Shown here piece by piece: positions 7,970 to 16,654 of a stretch of 41,340 nt of DNA. The notes beneath the pieces are model-generated. The model was not told the DNA's origin, ran no database searches, and worked only from the letters and a program-made list of their open reading frames with translations. Every line of letters begins with the position of its first letter. Position 1 is the stretch's first letter. The stretch spans positions 295,171 to 336,510 of the forward strand of contig DNNO01000021.1 in the NCBI GenBank assembly GCA_003497625.1. The letters run 5' to 3'. The position numbers and the translations under genes were made by a program. Origin of the DNA: Flavobacterium sp. GTDB lineage: Bacteria > Bacteroidota > Bacteroidia > Flavobacteriales > Flavobacteriaceae.

Positions 7970-8527
7970 TTAATCAATTTTTAACTCTTTTTTTAAGTAG
8001 TTATAAAACCATTTATTGGCTAAATATCTGAAAGGAATCGTTAAAATAAATACAAATACTATACAAATAAACAATTTCATGAAAGAGACATTTATGCCCC
8101 AAAAAGATGAAATAATAAAAAAATTATTTAAAAATTTATAAGAAATACAAATAAGGATAATGTAAAGCAGTATATATAAAAATTGTGCGATATCATTTAT
8201 TTTGTCTAATTCATTTTTACTTTCTTCTAAAGATTTTTCTAAATTATCTTTTATAATCTTTTGTTCACTTTCTGATTTTAATTTTAATTTATCTTTTGTT
8301 AGTTTTTTTATTAATTTTTCAAAGTCAAAACTATCAAAAAGATTAAAAGGAGTACTTAATAAATATGACCATATTAGAAACAAAAAAAATGAAAATAGAT
8401 TTTCAGGAGTTTTAGAAAAAAAACCTTGATTAAAAAAAACTTCAAGAATTACAATACCAGGTATGATGTTGTTTAATAACTTGAAAATATTGTCGTTAAA
8501 TATTTGAGTATTCTCTTTATTAATCAT
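7970..8527 (-). CDS. AT-rich membrane protein, unknown
   Basis: I do not recognise this 185-residue protein. It has hydrophobic segments at about residues 20-35 and 45-60. A charged region follows (about 68-108, rich in K and E, probably a coiled coil), and then two more hydrophobic segments at about 115-135 and 145-170. This suggests four membrane passes with a cytoplasmic helical loop. It is dominated by Lys, Ile, Phe, Leu and Asn, and its DNA is clearly more AT-rich than metG and the HAD gene. It begins 10 nt after metG and ends 1 nt before the HAD start, so it is embedded in the operon. A recent insertion is possible. Confidence 0.7.
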   Translation of the reverse strand: MINKENTQIFNDNIFKLLNNIIPGIVILEVFFNQGFFSKTPENLFSFFLFLIWSYLLSTPFNLFDSFDFEKLIKKLTKDKLKLKSESEQKIIKDNLEKSLEESKNELDKINDIAQFLYILLYIILICISYKFLNNFFIISSFWGINVSFMKLFICIVFVFILTIPFRYLANKWFYNYLKKELKID

Positions 8528-8537
8528 AATTGTTTTT

Positions 8538-10595
8538 TTAACTAATCATCGCACCATTAATCACACCTTCCGCATCTGGGTTTACGAAAACCAATTTACC
8601 TTCAGCGTTGTTGGTTAACAATAACATGCCTTCGCTTTCTACACCACGTAGAGCTCTTGGTGCTAAGTTTACTAAAACCGTTACGCGTTTTCCAATGACT
8701 TCTTCCGGTGTAAAATGCTCTGCAATTCCAGAAACGATGGTTCTTACATCAATTCCAGTATCTACTTTTAAAACTAAAAGTTTGTTGGCTTTTGGCATTT
8801 TTTCTGCTTCAATAATCGTCCCGATTCGTAAATCTATTTTGGCAAAATCTTCAAACGAAGCCGTTTCTTTTAGCGGTTCAGCTTTTGCATTTTCCACTTT
8901 ATTGGCAGTTTTAGTTGCTTCTAATTTGTCTAATTGTTTTTGGATTTCGGCATCTTCAATTTGGGCAAATAAAATTTCGGCTTGACCAATTTGGTGTCCA
9001 GCCGGTATTAAATCTGTTTTAGTCGTTACATCGTTCCAACCTAGCGTATCGATTTTTAAAATATTCGATAATTTTTTAGCTGTAAAAGGTAAAAATGGTT
9101 CTGATAAAACTGCTAATGCAGCAGCAATTTGTAACGCCACATACATTTGAGTTTGCACTCTTGCCGGATTTTCTTTCACCATTTTCCATGGTTCTTCATC
9201 CGCTAAATATTTGTTTCCTAAACGAGCTACGTTCATTAATTCGCCTAACGCTTCTCTAAATCTGTAACGCTCAATTGAACTTGAAATTACAGCTGGATAC
9301 GCTTTTAACTCGGCTAAGGTTTGCTCGTCAACTTCTGAAAATTCGTTTGGAGCTGGAACAATTCCGTCGTAATATTTATTGGTTAAAACCACTACACGAT
9401 TGATGAAATTTCCGAAAATAGCCGCTAACTCATTATTGTTTCTGGCTTGGAAATCTTTCCAAGTAAAGTCGTTATCCTTAGTTTCTGGCGCATTTGCCGT
9501 TAACGCGTAACGCAACGAATCTTGTTTTTCCGGGAAATCTTGTAAATATTCGTGTAACCAAACTGCCCAGTTTTTAGAAGTCGATAATTTGTTTCCTTCT
9601 AAATTTAAAAATTCATTTGCTGGCACATTGTCAGGTAAAATATAACTTCCTTCTGCTTTTAACATCGCTGGGAAAATGATGCAATGGAAAACGATATTAT
9701 CTTTTCCAATGAAGTGAACCAGTTTTGTATCGGCATCTTTCCAATACGGTTCCCAATCTTTTCCTTCGCGAGCTGCCCATTCTTTTGTTGACGAAATGTA
9801 ACCAATTGGCGCATCAAACCAAACGTATAATTTTTTTCCTTCGGCACCTTCTACTGGAACATCAATTCCCCAATCCAAATCACGTGTTACGGCTCTTGGT
9901 TCTAAACCACCATCAACCCACGATTTTACTTGTCCGTACACATTTGGTTTCCAATCGTTTTTATGACCTTCCAAAATCCATTCTCTTAAGAACGATTCGT
10001 AACGGTTTAAAGGCAAAAACCAGTGTTTCGTTGATTTTAAAATCGGAGTTTCGCCTGTAATAGTTGATTTCGGATTAATTAAATCGGTTGCGTTTAAAGT
10101 TGAACCACATTTTTCACATTGATCGCCGTATGCTTCCGGATTGTCACATTTTGGACAAGTTCCAGTCACGAAACGGTCGGCTAAAAATTGGTCTGCTTTT
10201 GCATCGTATAATTGTTCGGTTGTTTCTTCGATGAAATCGCCGTTATCGTATAATTTTTTAAAAAATTCTGATGCGGTTTTATGATGAATTTCCGAAGAGG
10301 TTCTCGAATAATTATCAAAAGAAATTCCGAAATCTAAAAACGATTGACGAATGATTCCGTCATATTTATCAATTACTTGTTGAGGCGTAATGCCTTCTTT
10401 TTTAGCTTTCATTGAAATCGCCACACCGTGCTCGTCGCTTCCGCAAATGAAAGCCACATCTTTTCCTTGCAAACGCAAATATCTCGCATAAATATCAGAT
10501 GGAACATAAACACCCGCTAAATGTCCAATGTGAATAGGTCCATTTGTATAAGGTAAAGCCGCTGTAATCGTATATCTTTTCGGATTTTCTAACAT
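8538..10595 (-). CDS. metG: Methionyl-tRNA synthetase
   Basis: This 685-residue class I synthetase charges tRNA(Met). The HIGH motif is HIGH at residues 22-25 and the KMSKS-loop equivalent is KLSTS at 336-340. The zinc knuckle has C147, C150, C160 and C163, so it is the zinc-binding form. A C-terminal EMAP/Trbp111-type tRNA-binding domain (from about residue 578, [20 protein letters not shown]) is fused on, as in E. coli MetG. The length matches the family. It leads the operon with the membrane protein, HAD hydrolase and CAT-like gene, and is transcribed divergently from the LD-carboxypeptidase. Confidence 0.98.
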   Translation of the reverse strand: MLENPKRYTITAALPYTNGPIHIGHLAGVYVPSDIYARYLRLQGKDVAFICGSDEHGVAISMKAKKEGITPQQVIDKYDGIIRQSFLDFGISFDNYSRTSSEIHHKTASEFFKKLYDNGDFIEETTEQLYDAKADQFLADRFVTGTCPKCDNPEAYGDQCEKCGSTLNATDLINPKSTITGETPILKSTKHWFLPLNRYESFLREWILEGHKNDWKPNVYGQVKSWVDGGLEPRAVTRDLDWGIDVPVEGAEGKKLYVWFDAPIGYISSTKEWAAREGKDWEPYWKDADTKLVHFIGKDNIVFHCIIFPAMLKAEGSYILPDNVPANEFLNLEGNKLSTSKNWAVWLHEYLQDFPEKQDSLRYALTANAPETKDNDFTWKDFQARNNNELAAIFGNFINRVVVLTNKYYDGIVPAPNEFSEVDEQTLAELKAYPAVISSSIERYRFREALGELMNVARLGNKYLADEEPWKMVKENPARVQTQMYVALQIAAALAVLSEPFLPFTAKKLSNILKIDTLGWNDVTTKTDLIPAGHQIGQAEILFAQIEDAEIQKQLDKLEATKTANKVENAKAEPLKETASFEDFAKIDLRIGTIIEAEKMPKANKLLVLKVDTGIDVRTIVSGIAEHFTPEEVIGKRVTVLVNLAPRALRGVESEGMLLLTNNAEGKLVFVNPDAEGVINGAMIS

Positions 10596-10614
10596 ATCAT
10601 CATAAAATTTGATG

Positions 10615-10646
10615 CAAAAATAATCGATTAGTGATGAAATCCCGAA
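10615..10646 (-). promoter_or_regulatory. Promoter of metG operon
   Basis: On the minus strand, -7 TATTTTTG (10622-10615) matches TAnnTTTG exactly. A -33-like TTCG (10646-10643) lies 20 nt further upstream, one base from TTTG. The leader to the metG ATG would be about 10-15 nt. Confidence 0.6.
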
Positions 10647-10664
10647 TTTTAATTGGATTTTGTT

Positions 10665-10672
10665 TACTTTTG
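10665..10672 (+). promoter_or_regulatory. -7 element of LD-carboxypeptidase gene
   Basis: TACTTTTG matches the Bacteroidota -7 consensus exactly, 18 nt before the ATG at 10691. No good -33 TTTG is seen at the usual distance. Confidence 0.55.
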
Positions 10673-10690
10673 AGTTAATAAAATCTGACT

Positions 10691-11647
10691 ATGTATAGAT
10701 TTATTTTGATACTTATTTTAATTTCAAACTTTTCTCATTCGCAAAAGAAAATGAAAATTCCACCTTATCTCAAAAAAGGCGACACAGTTGCTATTGTTTG
10801 TACGGCTCGTAAATTTTTTCCAGAAGACGCAAAACCTGCTATTGAATTATTGGAATCTTGGGGTTTAAAAGCCAAATTAGGCCGAACCATAGGTTTAGAT
10901 AGTTGCCAACTTGGCGGTACTGATGCCGAAAGAATTGCTGATTTTCAAGAAATGATGGATGACGATAACATCAAAGCGATTTGGTGCGCGCGTGGTGGTT
11001 ATGGAACGGTTCGAATCATCGATTCGTTAGATTTTACCAAATTCAAAAAGCATCCAAAATGGATTATGGGATTTTCTGATGTAACGGTTTTACATAGTCA
11101 GTTGAACGTGGAACGTGTTGCGACATTGCATTCGATTATGCCTTTTACGGTTCCAAAAGCACCTGAAGAAGTAAAAGAAACGTTGAGAAAAGCGCTTTTT
11201 GGGGAATCGATTTCTTACAGTATTCCATCAAAACCATATGATGTAAAAGGAAAAGCTTCAGGCGAATTAGTAGGAGGAAATATTTCGATTTTATATAGTT
11301 TATTGGGTTCGAAATCTTCGATTGATACGAAAGGAAAAATTCTTTTTATTGAAGATTTGGACGAATATTTGTATCACATCGATAGAATGATGTACAATTT
11401 AAAGCGCAATGGTTATTTTGAAAATGTAAAAGGAATTATTGTAGGAAGTATGGCTGACATGCACGATAACGAAATTCCGTTCGGACAAAACCAAGTGCAA
11501 ATTATTACTGCGATTGCAAAAGAATACAACATTCCAATTGTGTTTGAGTTTCCTGCTGGACACCAAAAAGACAACCGAACTTTGATTCTAGGAAAACAAG
11601 TAGATTTTGAAGTGAATGATAAAGAAGTGATTTTATCTTTCAAATAA
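10691..11647 (+). CDS. Exported LD-carboxypeptidase (peptidase family S66)
   Basis: This 318-residue enzyme belongs to family S66, which removes the terminal D-alanine from murein tetrapeptides (muramoyltetrapeptide carboxypeptidase, LdcA). The Ser-Glu-His triad is visible: S129 in GFSD, E221 in FIEDLDEYLYHIDRM and H291 in FPAGHQKDN. Unlike cytoplasmic E. coli LdcA, it has a clear Sec signal peptide (residues 1-18, MYRFILILILISNFSHSQ), so it should act in the periplasm. It is followed by yraN after 27 nt, probably on the same transcript. Confidence 0.92.
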   Translation: MYRFILILILISNFSHSQKKMKIPPYLKKGDTVAIVCTARKFFPEDAKPAIELLESWGLKAKLGRTIGLDSCQLGGTDAERIADFQEMMDDDNIKAIWCARGGYGTVRIIDSLDFTKFKKHPKWIMGFSDVTVLHSQLNVERVATLHSIMPFTVPKAPEEVKETLRKALFGESISYSIPSKPYDVKGKASGELVGGNISILYSLLGSKSSIDTKGKILFIEDLDEYLYHIDRMMYNLKRNGYFENVKGIIVGSMADMHDNEIPFGQNQVQIITAIAKEYNIPIVFEFPAGHQKDNRTLILGKQVDFEVNDKEVILSFK

Positions 11648-11674
11648 ATGATTGCTTCGTAAACTCATAACGGC

Positions 11675-12034
11675 ATGGCGGAACATAATGACTTAGGAAA
11701 ATTTGGAGAAGAATTAGCGGTTGATTTCTTGGAAAAAAACGGCTATGAAATCTTGGAAACCAATTGGGTTTTTGACAAAGCCGAAATTGATATTATTGCT
11801 CAAAAAAATAATGTTTTGGCTGTTGTAGAAGTAAAAACACGTTCGAGTGTAGATTTTGGTTTGCCACAAGAATTTGTTAAGCCAAAGAAAATCCAATTAT
11901 TGGTAAAAGCTATAAATGAATATGTTACCCAAAACGATTTAGATGTTGAAGTACGATTTGACATTGTTGCTATTCATAAAGAAAACACAGAATTTGTTAT
12001 AGAACACATCGAAGAAGCGTTTTATTATTTTTAA
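11675..12034 (+). CDS. YraN family (UPF0102) nuclease-like protein
   Basis: This 119-residue protein has the restriction-endonuclease-like fold of the YraN/UPF0102 family. The putative metal-binding set is E11 (GEELA), E37/D39 (AEIDII) and E52-x-K54 (VVEVKTRSS). The function in vivo is not settled; a role in DNA processing is inferred from the fold. Length and motifs are complete. It lies downstream of the LD-carboxypeptidase and upstream of a strong promoter for the ACT-domain gene. Confidence 0.9.
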   Translation: MAEHNDLGKFGEELAVDFLEKNGYEILETNWVFDKAEIDIIAQKNNVLAVVEVKTRSSVDFGLPQEFVKPKKIQLLVKAINEYVTQNDLDVEVRFDIVAIHKENTEFVIEHIEEAFYYF

Positions 12035-12041
12035 TGTTAAA

Positions 12042-12074
12042 TTTGTAACAAATTGTTTTTTGTTTTTATCTTTG
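12042..12074 (+). promoter_or_regulatory. Promoter of ACT-domain gene
   Basis: -33 TTTG (12042-12045), a 21-nt spacer and -7 TATCTTTG (12067-12074) form one of the best Bacteroidota promoters in the window. The ATG at 12097 follows after 22 nt. Confidence 0.75.
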
Positions 12075-12096
12075 CGCCAAACAAACAACTAAAAAC

Positions 12097-12762
12097 ATGA
12101 AAACTATATCCTCAGTAGTAGAACAATACATTAAATCTAAGCCTTTTTTATTGAGTTCACTTTCGCAAGGTATTATTAATTTAACTTCTTTGGCAAGAAT
12201 AATGATGCCAGAATTGGAAGTACATTTAGGAAAAGATGTAAAACAAGGAGCCGTTGTAATGTCTTTAAAAAGACTTTCTGAAGAGTTAGATTTTAAAATC
12301 AATTATAAAATTTCTAAAGTTTTAAAAAATATTGGTGAAATTACGGTTCGCTCTTCACTTACCGATTTTACTTATGTGATTTCAGATACCCTTTTAGATA
12401 ATCAAGCCAAATTAATTTCGGAAATTAATAAGCAACAAGATATTTTCTATACGTCTTCTCGTGGTGTAAACGAAACTAATATTGTAATTAGTGCTTCGGT
12501 AGAATTGCTTATCGAATCTATTTTTAAGAATGAAAAACTAACACATAAAATAGAAAATCTTTCTTCTATTACGGTAAAGTTACCACAAGAAAATATTTCA
12601 ACTCCGGGAGTTTACTACTATATTTTTCAAAGATTGGCTTGGGAAGGAATTATCATTCACGAAGTAATTTCAACCACAAATGAATTTACAATTATTGTTA
12701 GCGATGATCAAATTGATGTAGCATTTAAGGTGATAAAAGACCTTAAAAACGTATTTGATTAA
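12097..12762 (+). CDS. ACT-domain protein (often mislabelled aspartate kinase)
   Basis: This 221-residue protein has no amino-acid kinase domain. The N-terminal half begins SVVEQYIKSKPFLLSSLSQGIINLTSLARIM and looks helical and DNA-binding-like. The C-terminal region (about 140-221) resembles the ACT domain of aspartokinases, with STPGVYYYIFQRLAWEGI and a closing VAFKVIKDL helix. ACT domains bind amino acids or other small ligands. Homologues in this group are, from memory, annotated 'aspartate kinase' on the ACT domain alone. A ligand-responsive regulator is a reasonable guess. It has its own strong promoter and lies between yraN and the sprE-like gene. Confidence 0.7.
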   Translation: MKTISSVVEQYIKSKPFLLSSLSQGIINLTSLARIMMPELEVHLGKDVKQGAVVMSLKRLSEELDFKINYKISKVLKNIGEITVRSSLTDFTYVISDTLLDNQAKLISEINKQQDIFYTSSRGVNETNIVISASVELLIESIFKNEKLTHKIENLSSITVKLPQENISTPGVYYYIFQRLAWEGIIIHEVISTTNEFTIIVSDDQIDVAFKVIKDLKNVFD

Positions 12763-12869
12763 CAAAAAGTCCGCTATTTTTTTTCACATCAAAAAAAGAA
12801 ACGTATTTTTACCATTCTATACATACTAAAAAGTGATTTTAGTAGTTTAAGTACAAAAACGTTTTTACA

Positions 12870-15494
12870 TTGAAAAGCACTATAATTAAATACTCTCTTG
12901 TCGTAGGTTTTTTGTTTTTTTTGATAGCATGTTCTGTCAAGAAAGATAAGTTTATTAATCGCAATTTTCACGCGGTAACTACCGAATATAACGTTTTATA
13001 TAACGGAAATCTTGCATTAGACAAAGGCTTGGTTGATTTAAAAGCCACTTATAAAGATAATTTTTGGGAAGTCCTTCCGGTGGAGCGAACATCAGATGCT
13101 GAAGAGGCTATTTTACCAGGTCAAACAAAGAACCAAAATTTTGAACGTGCCGAAGAAAAAGCTGTAAAAGCAATTCAAACACATTCCATGAATATTGCTG
13201 GAACTGAAAAAAATCCGCAAATGGATGAAGCGTATTTGTTATTGGCAAAGGCTCGTTATTACGAAAATCGATTTATTCCATCTTTAGAAGCCTTAAATTA
13301 TATTCTTTACAAATACCCTTTGAGTGACCGAATTTATCACGCAAAAGTATGGCGCGAAAAAGTAAACATCAGATTAGATAACGAAGATGTTGCTATCAAA
13401 AATTTGAAAAGACTTTTAAAAGACGAGAAAATTCAAGGTCAAGATTTAGCAGATGCTAATGCTATGTTGGCACAAGCTTACATGAACATTCAAGTTAAAG
13501 ACACTGCTATTGCCGCTTTAAAAGTTGCAAAAGAAGCCACTAACGACAATGAAGAAAAAGCACGTTATACTTTTATTTTAGGTCAGTTATACGAGAATCT
13601 TCAATATAATGACAGTGCTTATGCGACTTTTCAGGAAGTAATTGACATGAATAGAAAATCGCCACGCAGATATGTTGTTCAATCGCATGCTAAACAAGCA
13701 TTACAATTTGATTATAAAAAAGGTGATACATTAGCTTTTGTTGAAAAATTCAATAAGCTTTTAGAAGATAGAGAAAACCGACCTTATTTGGATGTCTTAA
13801 ATCACCAAATGGGAATTTTTTATGACAAGCAAGGCTTAAATCAAAAAGCAAAATGGTATTATAATAAATCGATAAAATCGGTTTCACAAGACAGCTATTT
13901 AGTTTCTTCGAATTATAGAAATATTGGAGAAATTTATTTTAAAGAAGCTCAGTACAAAACAGCAGGTAAATATTATGATAGTACTTTATTGCGATTAAAC
14001 GATAGAACACGTGAATATCGAAAAATTAAGAAAAAAAGAGATAATTTAGAAGATGTTATCAAATATGAAACTATTGCGCAACAAAACGATAGTATTTTAT
14101 CGGTTGTGGCAATGAATGATTCTGATAGGAATCAATATTATGAAAAGTACATCGCTAAATTAAAAATTGAAGACGAGAAAAAAGCTAAAATTGCTGCCGA
14201 AAAAGCAGAGAAAGAAGCAAATCTTCAAGCAAGTCTTAACAACACTTCTTCGGGAAATATAAACTCTCCTGGTAAAAAGGATGCGCAAGTTATTGACATG
14301 GGTGTTCCTTCAATGTTACCTCCAGGAATGAATACCGATAGTAACGAAAACAGTTTTTATTTTTATAATCCGGTAGCGGTAGAACTTGGTAAGAAAGAAT
14401 TTCAGGCGAGATGGGGAAAACGACCACTTGCCGACGATTGGAGATTGGGTTCAAAAAACGTAAATGATTCTAATGATTCTAATAATGATAACATTGACGC
14501 AGATCTAAAAGATTCAGTTAGTGAAAAGGAAATAAATCCAAAATACGATGCAGAATTTTATTTGGCTCAAATTCCAACAGACCCAAAACTTTTAGATAGT
14601 TTAGCCAAAGACCGAAACTTTGCGTATTATCAGCTTGGACTTATCTACAAAGAAAAATTCAAAGAATACGAATTGGCCGCTTCTCGTTTGGAGCAATTAT
14701 TAAAAAACAAACCAGAAGAGCGTTTGGTGCTTCCTGCAATGTATAATTTGTATAAAATTTATCAGCAAATTTCGCCTTCAAAAGCGGCAGATATGAAACA
14801 ACAAATCTTGTCGCAATATCCGGATAGCCGATATGCGCAAATTTTGAATAATCCAGAAGTTGAAATCACAGATAACGATAATCCAGAATTGGTGTTTAAC
14901 GCTTTATATAAGAAGTTTGAAAACAATCAATTAAGAGAAGTTTTTGTAGAGGTCGACGAAGCGATTTTTAGATTTGCTGGTGAAGAATCTTTGCCGAAAT
15001 TTGAAATGCTTAAAGCAAAAATAGTAGGACGATTAAAAGGGATTGAAGAATATAAAAAGGCATTAAATTTTGTTGCACTAACGTATCCTAATGTTGATGA
15101 AGGAAAACAAGCTGAAAAAATGGTACAAATGGAAGTGCCTTTAATTGAAGCGCTTGATTTTGGTTTAGCACAACCAACGAGTTACAAAATTATTTTCCCT
15201 AAACCTTATCCTTACGGCAAAGAAGTCAAAAATCTAACAGATAAAGTAGCAAAATACATTAAAGACACCAACGCAGTGGCATTAAAATCATCTGAAGATA
15301 TTTATACTTTAACCGATAACTTTATTGTAATTCATGGTTTTGATAATAAAGATGCTGCAATATCGGTTTTATCAGTATTACAATTGCATAAAAACTACAA
15401 ACTAACCGACAAAGTTTATATCATTTCAACAGAGGATTACAAGATTGTACAAATGAAGAAAAAGTTGGAACAATGGATTTTGTTAAATAAATAA
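12870..15494 (+). CDS. sprE: SprE/PorW-like TPR lipoprotein (type IX secretion and gliding)
   Basis: This 874-residue lipoprotein has a signal with lipobox LIAC (C21). The start is TTG at 12870: an in-frame stop at 12843 and no ATG in between leave no better choice. The conserved N-terminus FHAVTTEYNVLYNGNLALDKG is followed by many TPR helices (about 95-400 and 600-740) around a charged, low-complexity middle (about 430-570). Size, lipobox and TPR arrangement fit SprE of Flavobacterium johnsoniae and PorW of Porphyromonas, which are needed for type IX secretion and, in Flavobacterium, gliding. It heads the run into the bactofilin and ATP synthase genes. Confidence 0.85.
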   Translation: MKSTIIKYSLVVGFLFFLIACSVKKDKFINRNFHAVTTEYNVLYNGNLALDKGLVDLKATYKDNFWEVLPVERTSDAEEAILPGQTKNQNFERAEEKAVKAIQTHSMNIAGTEKNPQMDEAYLLLAKARYYENRFIPSLEALNYILYKYPLSDRIYHAKVWREKVNIRLDNEDVAIKNLKRLLKDEKIQGQDLADANAMLAQAYMNIQVKDTAIAALKVAKEATNDNEEKARYTFILGQLYENLQYNDSAYATFQEVIDMNRKSPRRYVVQSHAKQALQFDYKKGDTLAFVEKFNKLLEDRENRPYLDVLNHQMGIFYDKQGLNQKAKWYYNKSIKSVSQDSYLVSSNYRNIGEIYFKEAQYKTAGKYYDSTLLRLNDRTREYRKIKKKRDNLEDVIKYETIAQQNDSILSVVAMNDSDRNQYYEKYIAKLKIEDEKKAKIAAEKAEKEANLQASLNNTSSGNINSPGKKDAQVIDMGVPSMLPPGMNTDSNENSFYFYNPVAVELGKKEFQARWGKRPLADDWRLGSKNVNDSNDSNNDNIDADLKDSVSEKEINPKYDAEFYLAQIPTDPKLLDSLAKDRNFAYYQLGLIYKEKFKEYELAASRLEQLLKNKPEERLVLPAMYNLYKIYQQISPSKAADMKQQILSQYPDSRYAQILNNPEVEITDNDNPELVFNALYKKFENNQLREVFVEVDEAIFRFAGEESLPKFEMLKAKIVGRLKGIEEYKKALNFVALTYPNVDEGKQAEKMVQMEVPLIEALDFGLAQPTSYKIIFPKPYPYGKEVKNLTDKVAKYIKDTNAVALKSSEDIYTLTDNFIVIHGFDNKDAAISVLSVLQLHKNYKLTDKVYIISTEDYKIVQMKKKLEQWILLNK

Positions 15495-15512
15495 CCCCCA
15501 ATACCTATTAAT

Positions 15513-15866
15513 ATGTTTGAAAAAGTGAAAAACCAAGATCATTTATTAGGCAAAACCAATAGAATTGTAGACGGAACTACTATTACTGGTGATATCACTA
15601 CTTTGGCCGATTTTAGATTAGACGGTAAGTTAAAAGGTAATTTCACTTCCGAAGGAAAAATTGTAATTGGTCCTGCTGGAGAAGTCATAGGCGATATCAT
15701 TTGTAAAAGTATCGATATCGAAGGTGTTTTTTCTGGAAAACTTCAGGCTGAAGGCATGTTAAACGTAAAATCAAAGGCACATATAACAGGAGAAGTAATC
15801 GTTGGTAAATTAGCTGTAGAACCTGGAGCCAGATTTGAAGCTAGTTGCGAGATGCGTAACTTGTGA
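15513..15866 (+). CDS. Bactofilin (polymer-forming cytoskeletal protein)
   Basis: This 117-residue protein is a compact bactofilin. After a short polar N-terminus, TTITGDITTLADFRLDGKLKGNFTSEGKI starts a right-handed beta-helix of short repeated strands, with regularly spaced glycine and valine/isoleucine, through VEPGARFEASCEM. Bactofilins self-assemble into membrane-associated filaments that place cell-wall or motility machinery. It begins 18 nt after the SprE-like gene and 63 nt before the atpI-like gene, suggesting one transcript. Confidence 0.92.
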   Translation: MFEKVKNQDHLLGKTNRIVDGTTITGDITTLADFRLDGKLKGNFTSEGKIVIGPAGEVIGDIICKSIDIEGVFSGKLQAEGMLNVKSKAHITGEVIVGKLAVEPGARFEASCEMRNL

Positions 15867-15929
15867 AGCATCCAACGAATCAAAATAAAACAATAAAAAA
15901 TTGAGTTAAATGAGAACGCAAGTCAAATA

Positions 15930-16157
15930 ATGGATTCTAAAGACAATAAAAAACAATCTAATAAGTGGTTGGCACTAATTAATATCCCATTTCAAATGGG
16001 ATTGATTATTTTTGGCTTTTCGTATCTTGGTGGTTGGCTCGATGAAAAATATCCAAATCCTGAAGGTTATTTTCTAAAAGGAATTACGCTTCTTGGAGTT
16101 TTTGTTGCCCTCTATAATGTAATCAAACAAGTAAATCAATTAAATAATAATAAGTAA
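15930..16157 (+). CDS. AtpI/AtpZ-family ATP synthase accessory protein
   Basis: This 75-residue protein has two membrane segments (about 15-36 and 46-66) with LINIPFQMGLIIFGFSYLGGWLDEKYPNP between and around them, the AtpI/AtpZ pattern. AtpI helps assemble the c-ring, and AtpZ has been linked to ion transport supporting the enzyme. The small size and the position directly before the F0 genes support this call. It ends 2 nt before the next gene. Confidence 0.85.
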   Translation: MDSKDNKKQSNKWLALINIPFQMGLIIFGFSYLGGWLDEKYPNPEGYFLKGITLLGVFVALYNVIKQVNQLNNNK

Positions 16158-16159
16158 AG

Positions 16160-16537
16160 ATGTTAAAAAAATTACCCGTTACTGTTCAAGCTTTATTAAT
16201 TTCAATCGTTTTTTTTCTAATTCATTTTGGAATAGTTACTTTTTTAAACAAGATTGACACAATTCCTTTTTTAATGTCATATGCTTTACAATTTATAATG
16301 ACATTGGCTATTTTATTAGCAATGATTAAAATTTATGAAACCGCTAAAGAGCAATTAGGTTTTGCTTTTTTAGGATTGTCTACCTTAAAAGTAGGAATTA
16401 GTTATTTTTTTGCTACCGAATATTTATTTCAAAATAAGGTAATGCTTGAAACAAACAAAATTAATTTTTTTATCACTTTTCTGTTTTTTTTAAGTCTAGA
16501 TGTCTATTTTACAATAAGATTGCTAAACAAAAAGTAA
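16160..16537 (+). CDS. Four-helix membrane protein, DUF6168-like
   Basis: This 125-residue protein has four hydrophobic helices (about 10-30, 37-58, 66-85 and 100-120). It sits 2 nt after the atpI-like gene and before atpB, where AtpI-type or other assembly proteins often lie. I believe it matches the DUF6168 group of flavobacterial proteins, but this is from memory of context. A role in F0 assembly is inference from position only. It is followed by 117 nt containing an internal promoter. Confidence 0.65.
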   Translation: MLKKLPVTVQALLISIVFFLIHFGIVTFLNKIDTIPFLMSYALQFIMTLAILLAMIKIYETAKEQLGFAFLGLSTLKVGISYFFATEYLFQNKVMLETNKINFFITFLFFLSLDVYFTIRLLNKK

Positions 16538-16607
16538 TTTGAGGCAAAAAAATCATTAAATATTCAAAAAAAAATATTTTTGAAACTTGGAATATTAATT
16601 AAAGTTG

Positions 16608-16615
16608 TACTTTTG
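16608..16615 (+). promoter_or_regulatory. Internal promoter -7 element before atpB
   Basis: TACTTTTG matches TAnnTTTG exactly, with CTTG at 16586-16589 as a possible -33 (18-nt spacer). It lies 40 nt before atpB and could raise expression of the core ATP synthase genes over the sprE-bactofilin-atpI part. Confidence 0.55.
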
Positions 16616-16654
16616 CAAAAATTTTTAAGACCAAAATTTTAGAATATAATCAAT

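Noticed and set aside
8608-8985. 125-codon open frame opposite metG
   Set aside because: Lies wholly inside metG on the other strand; the protein text has no domain pattern and metG is intact.
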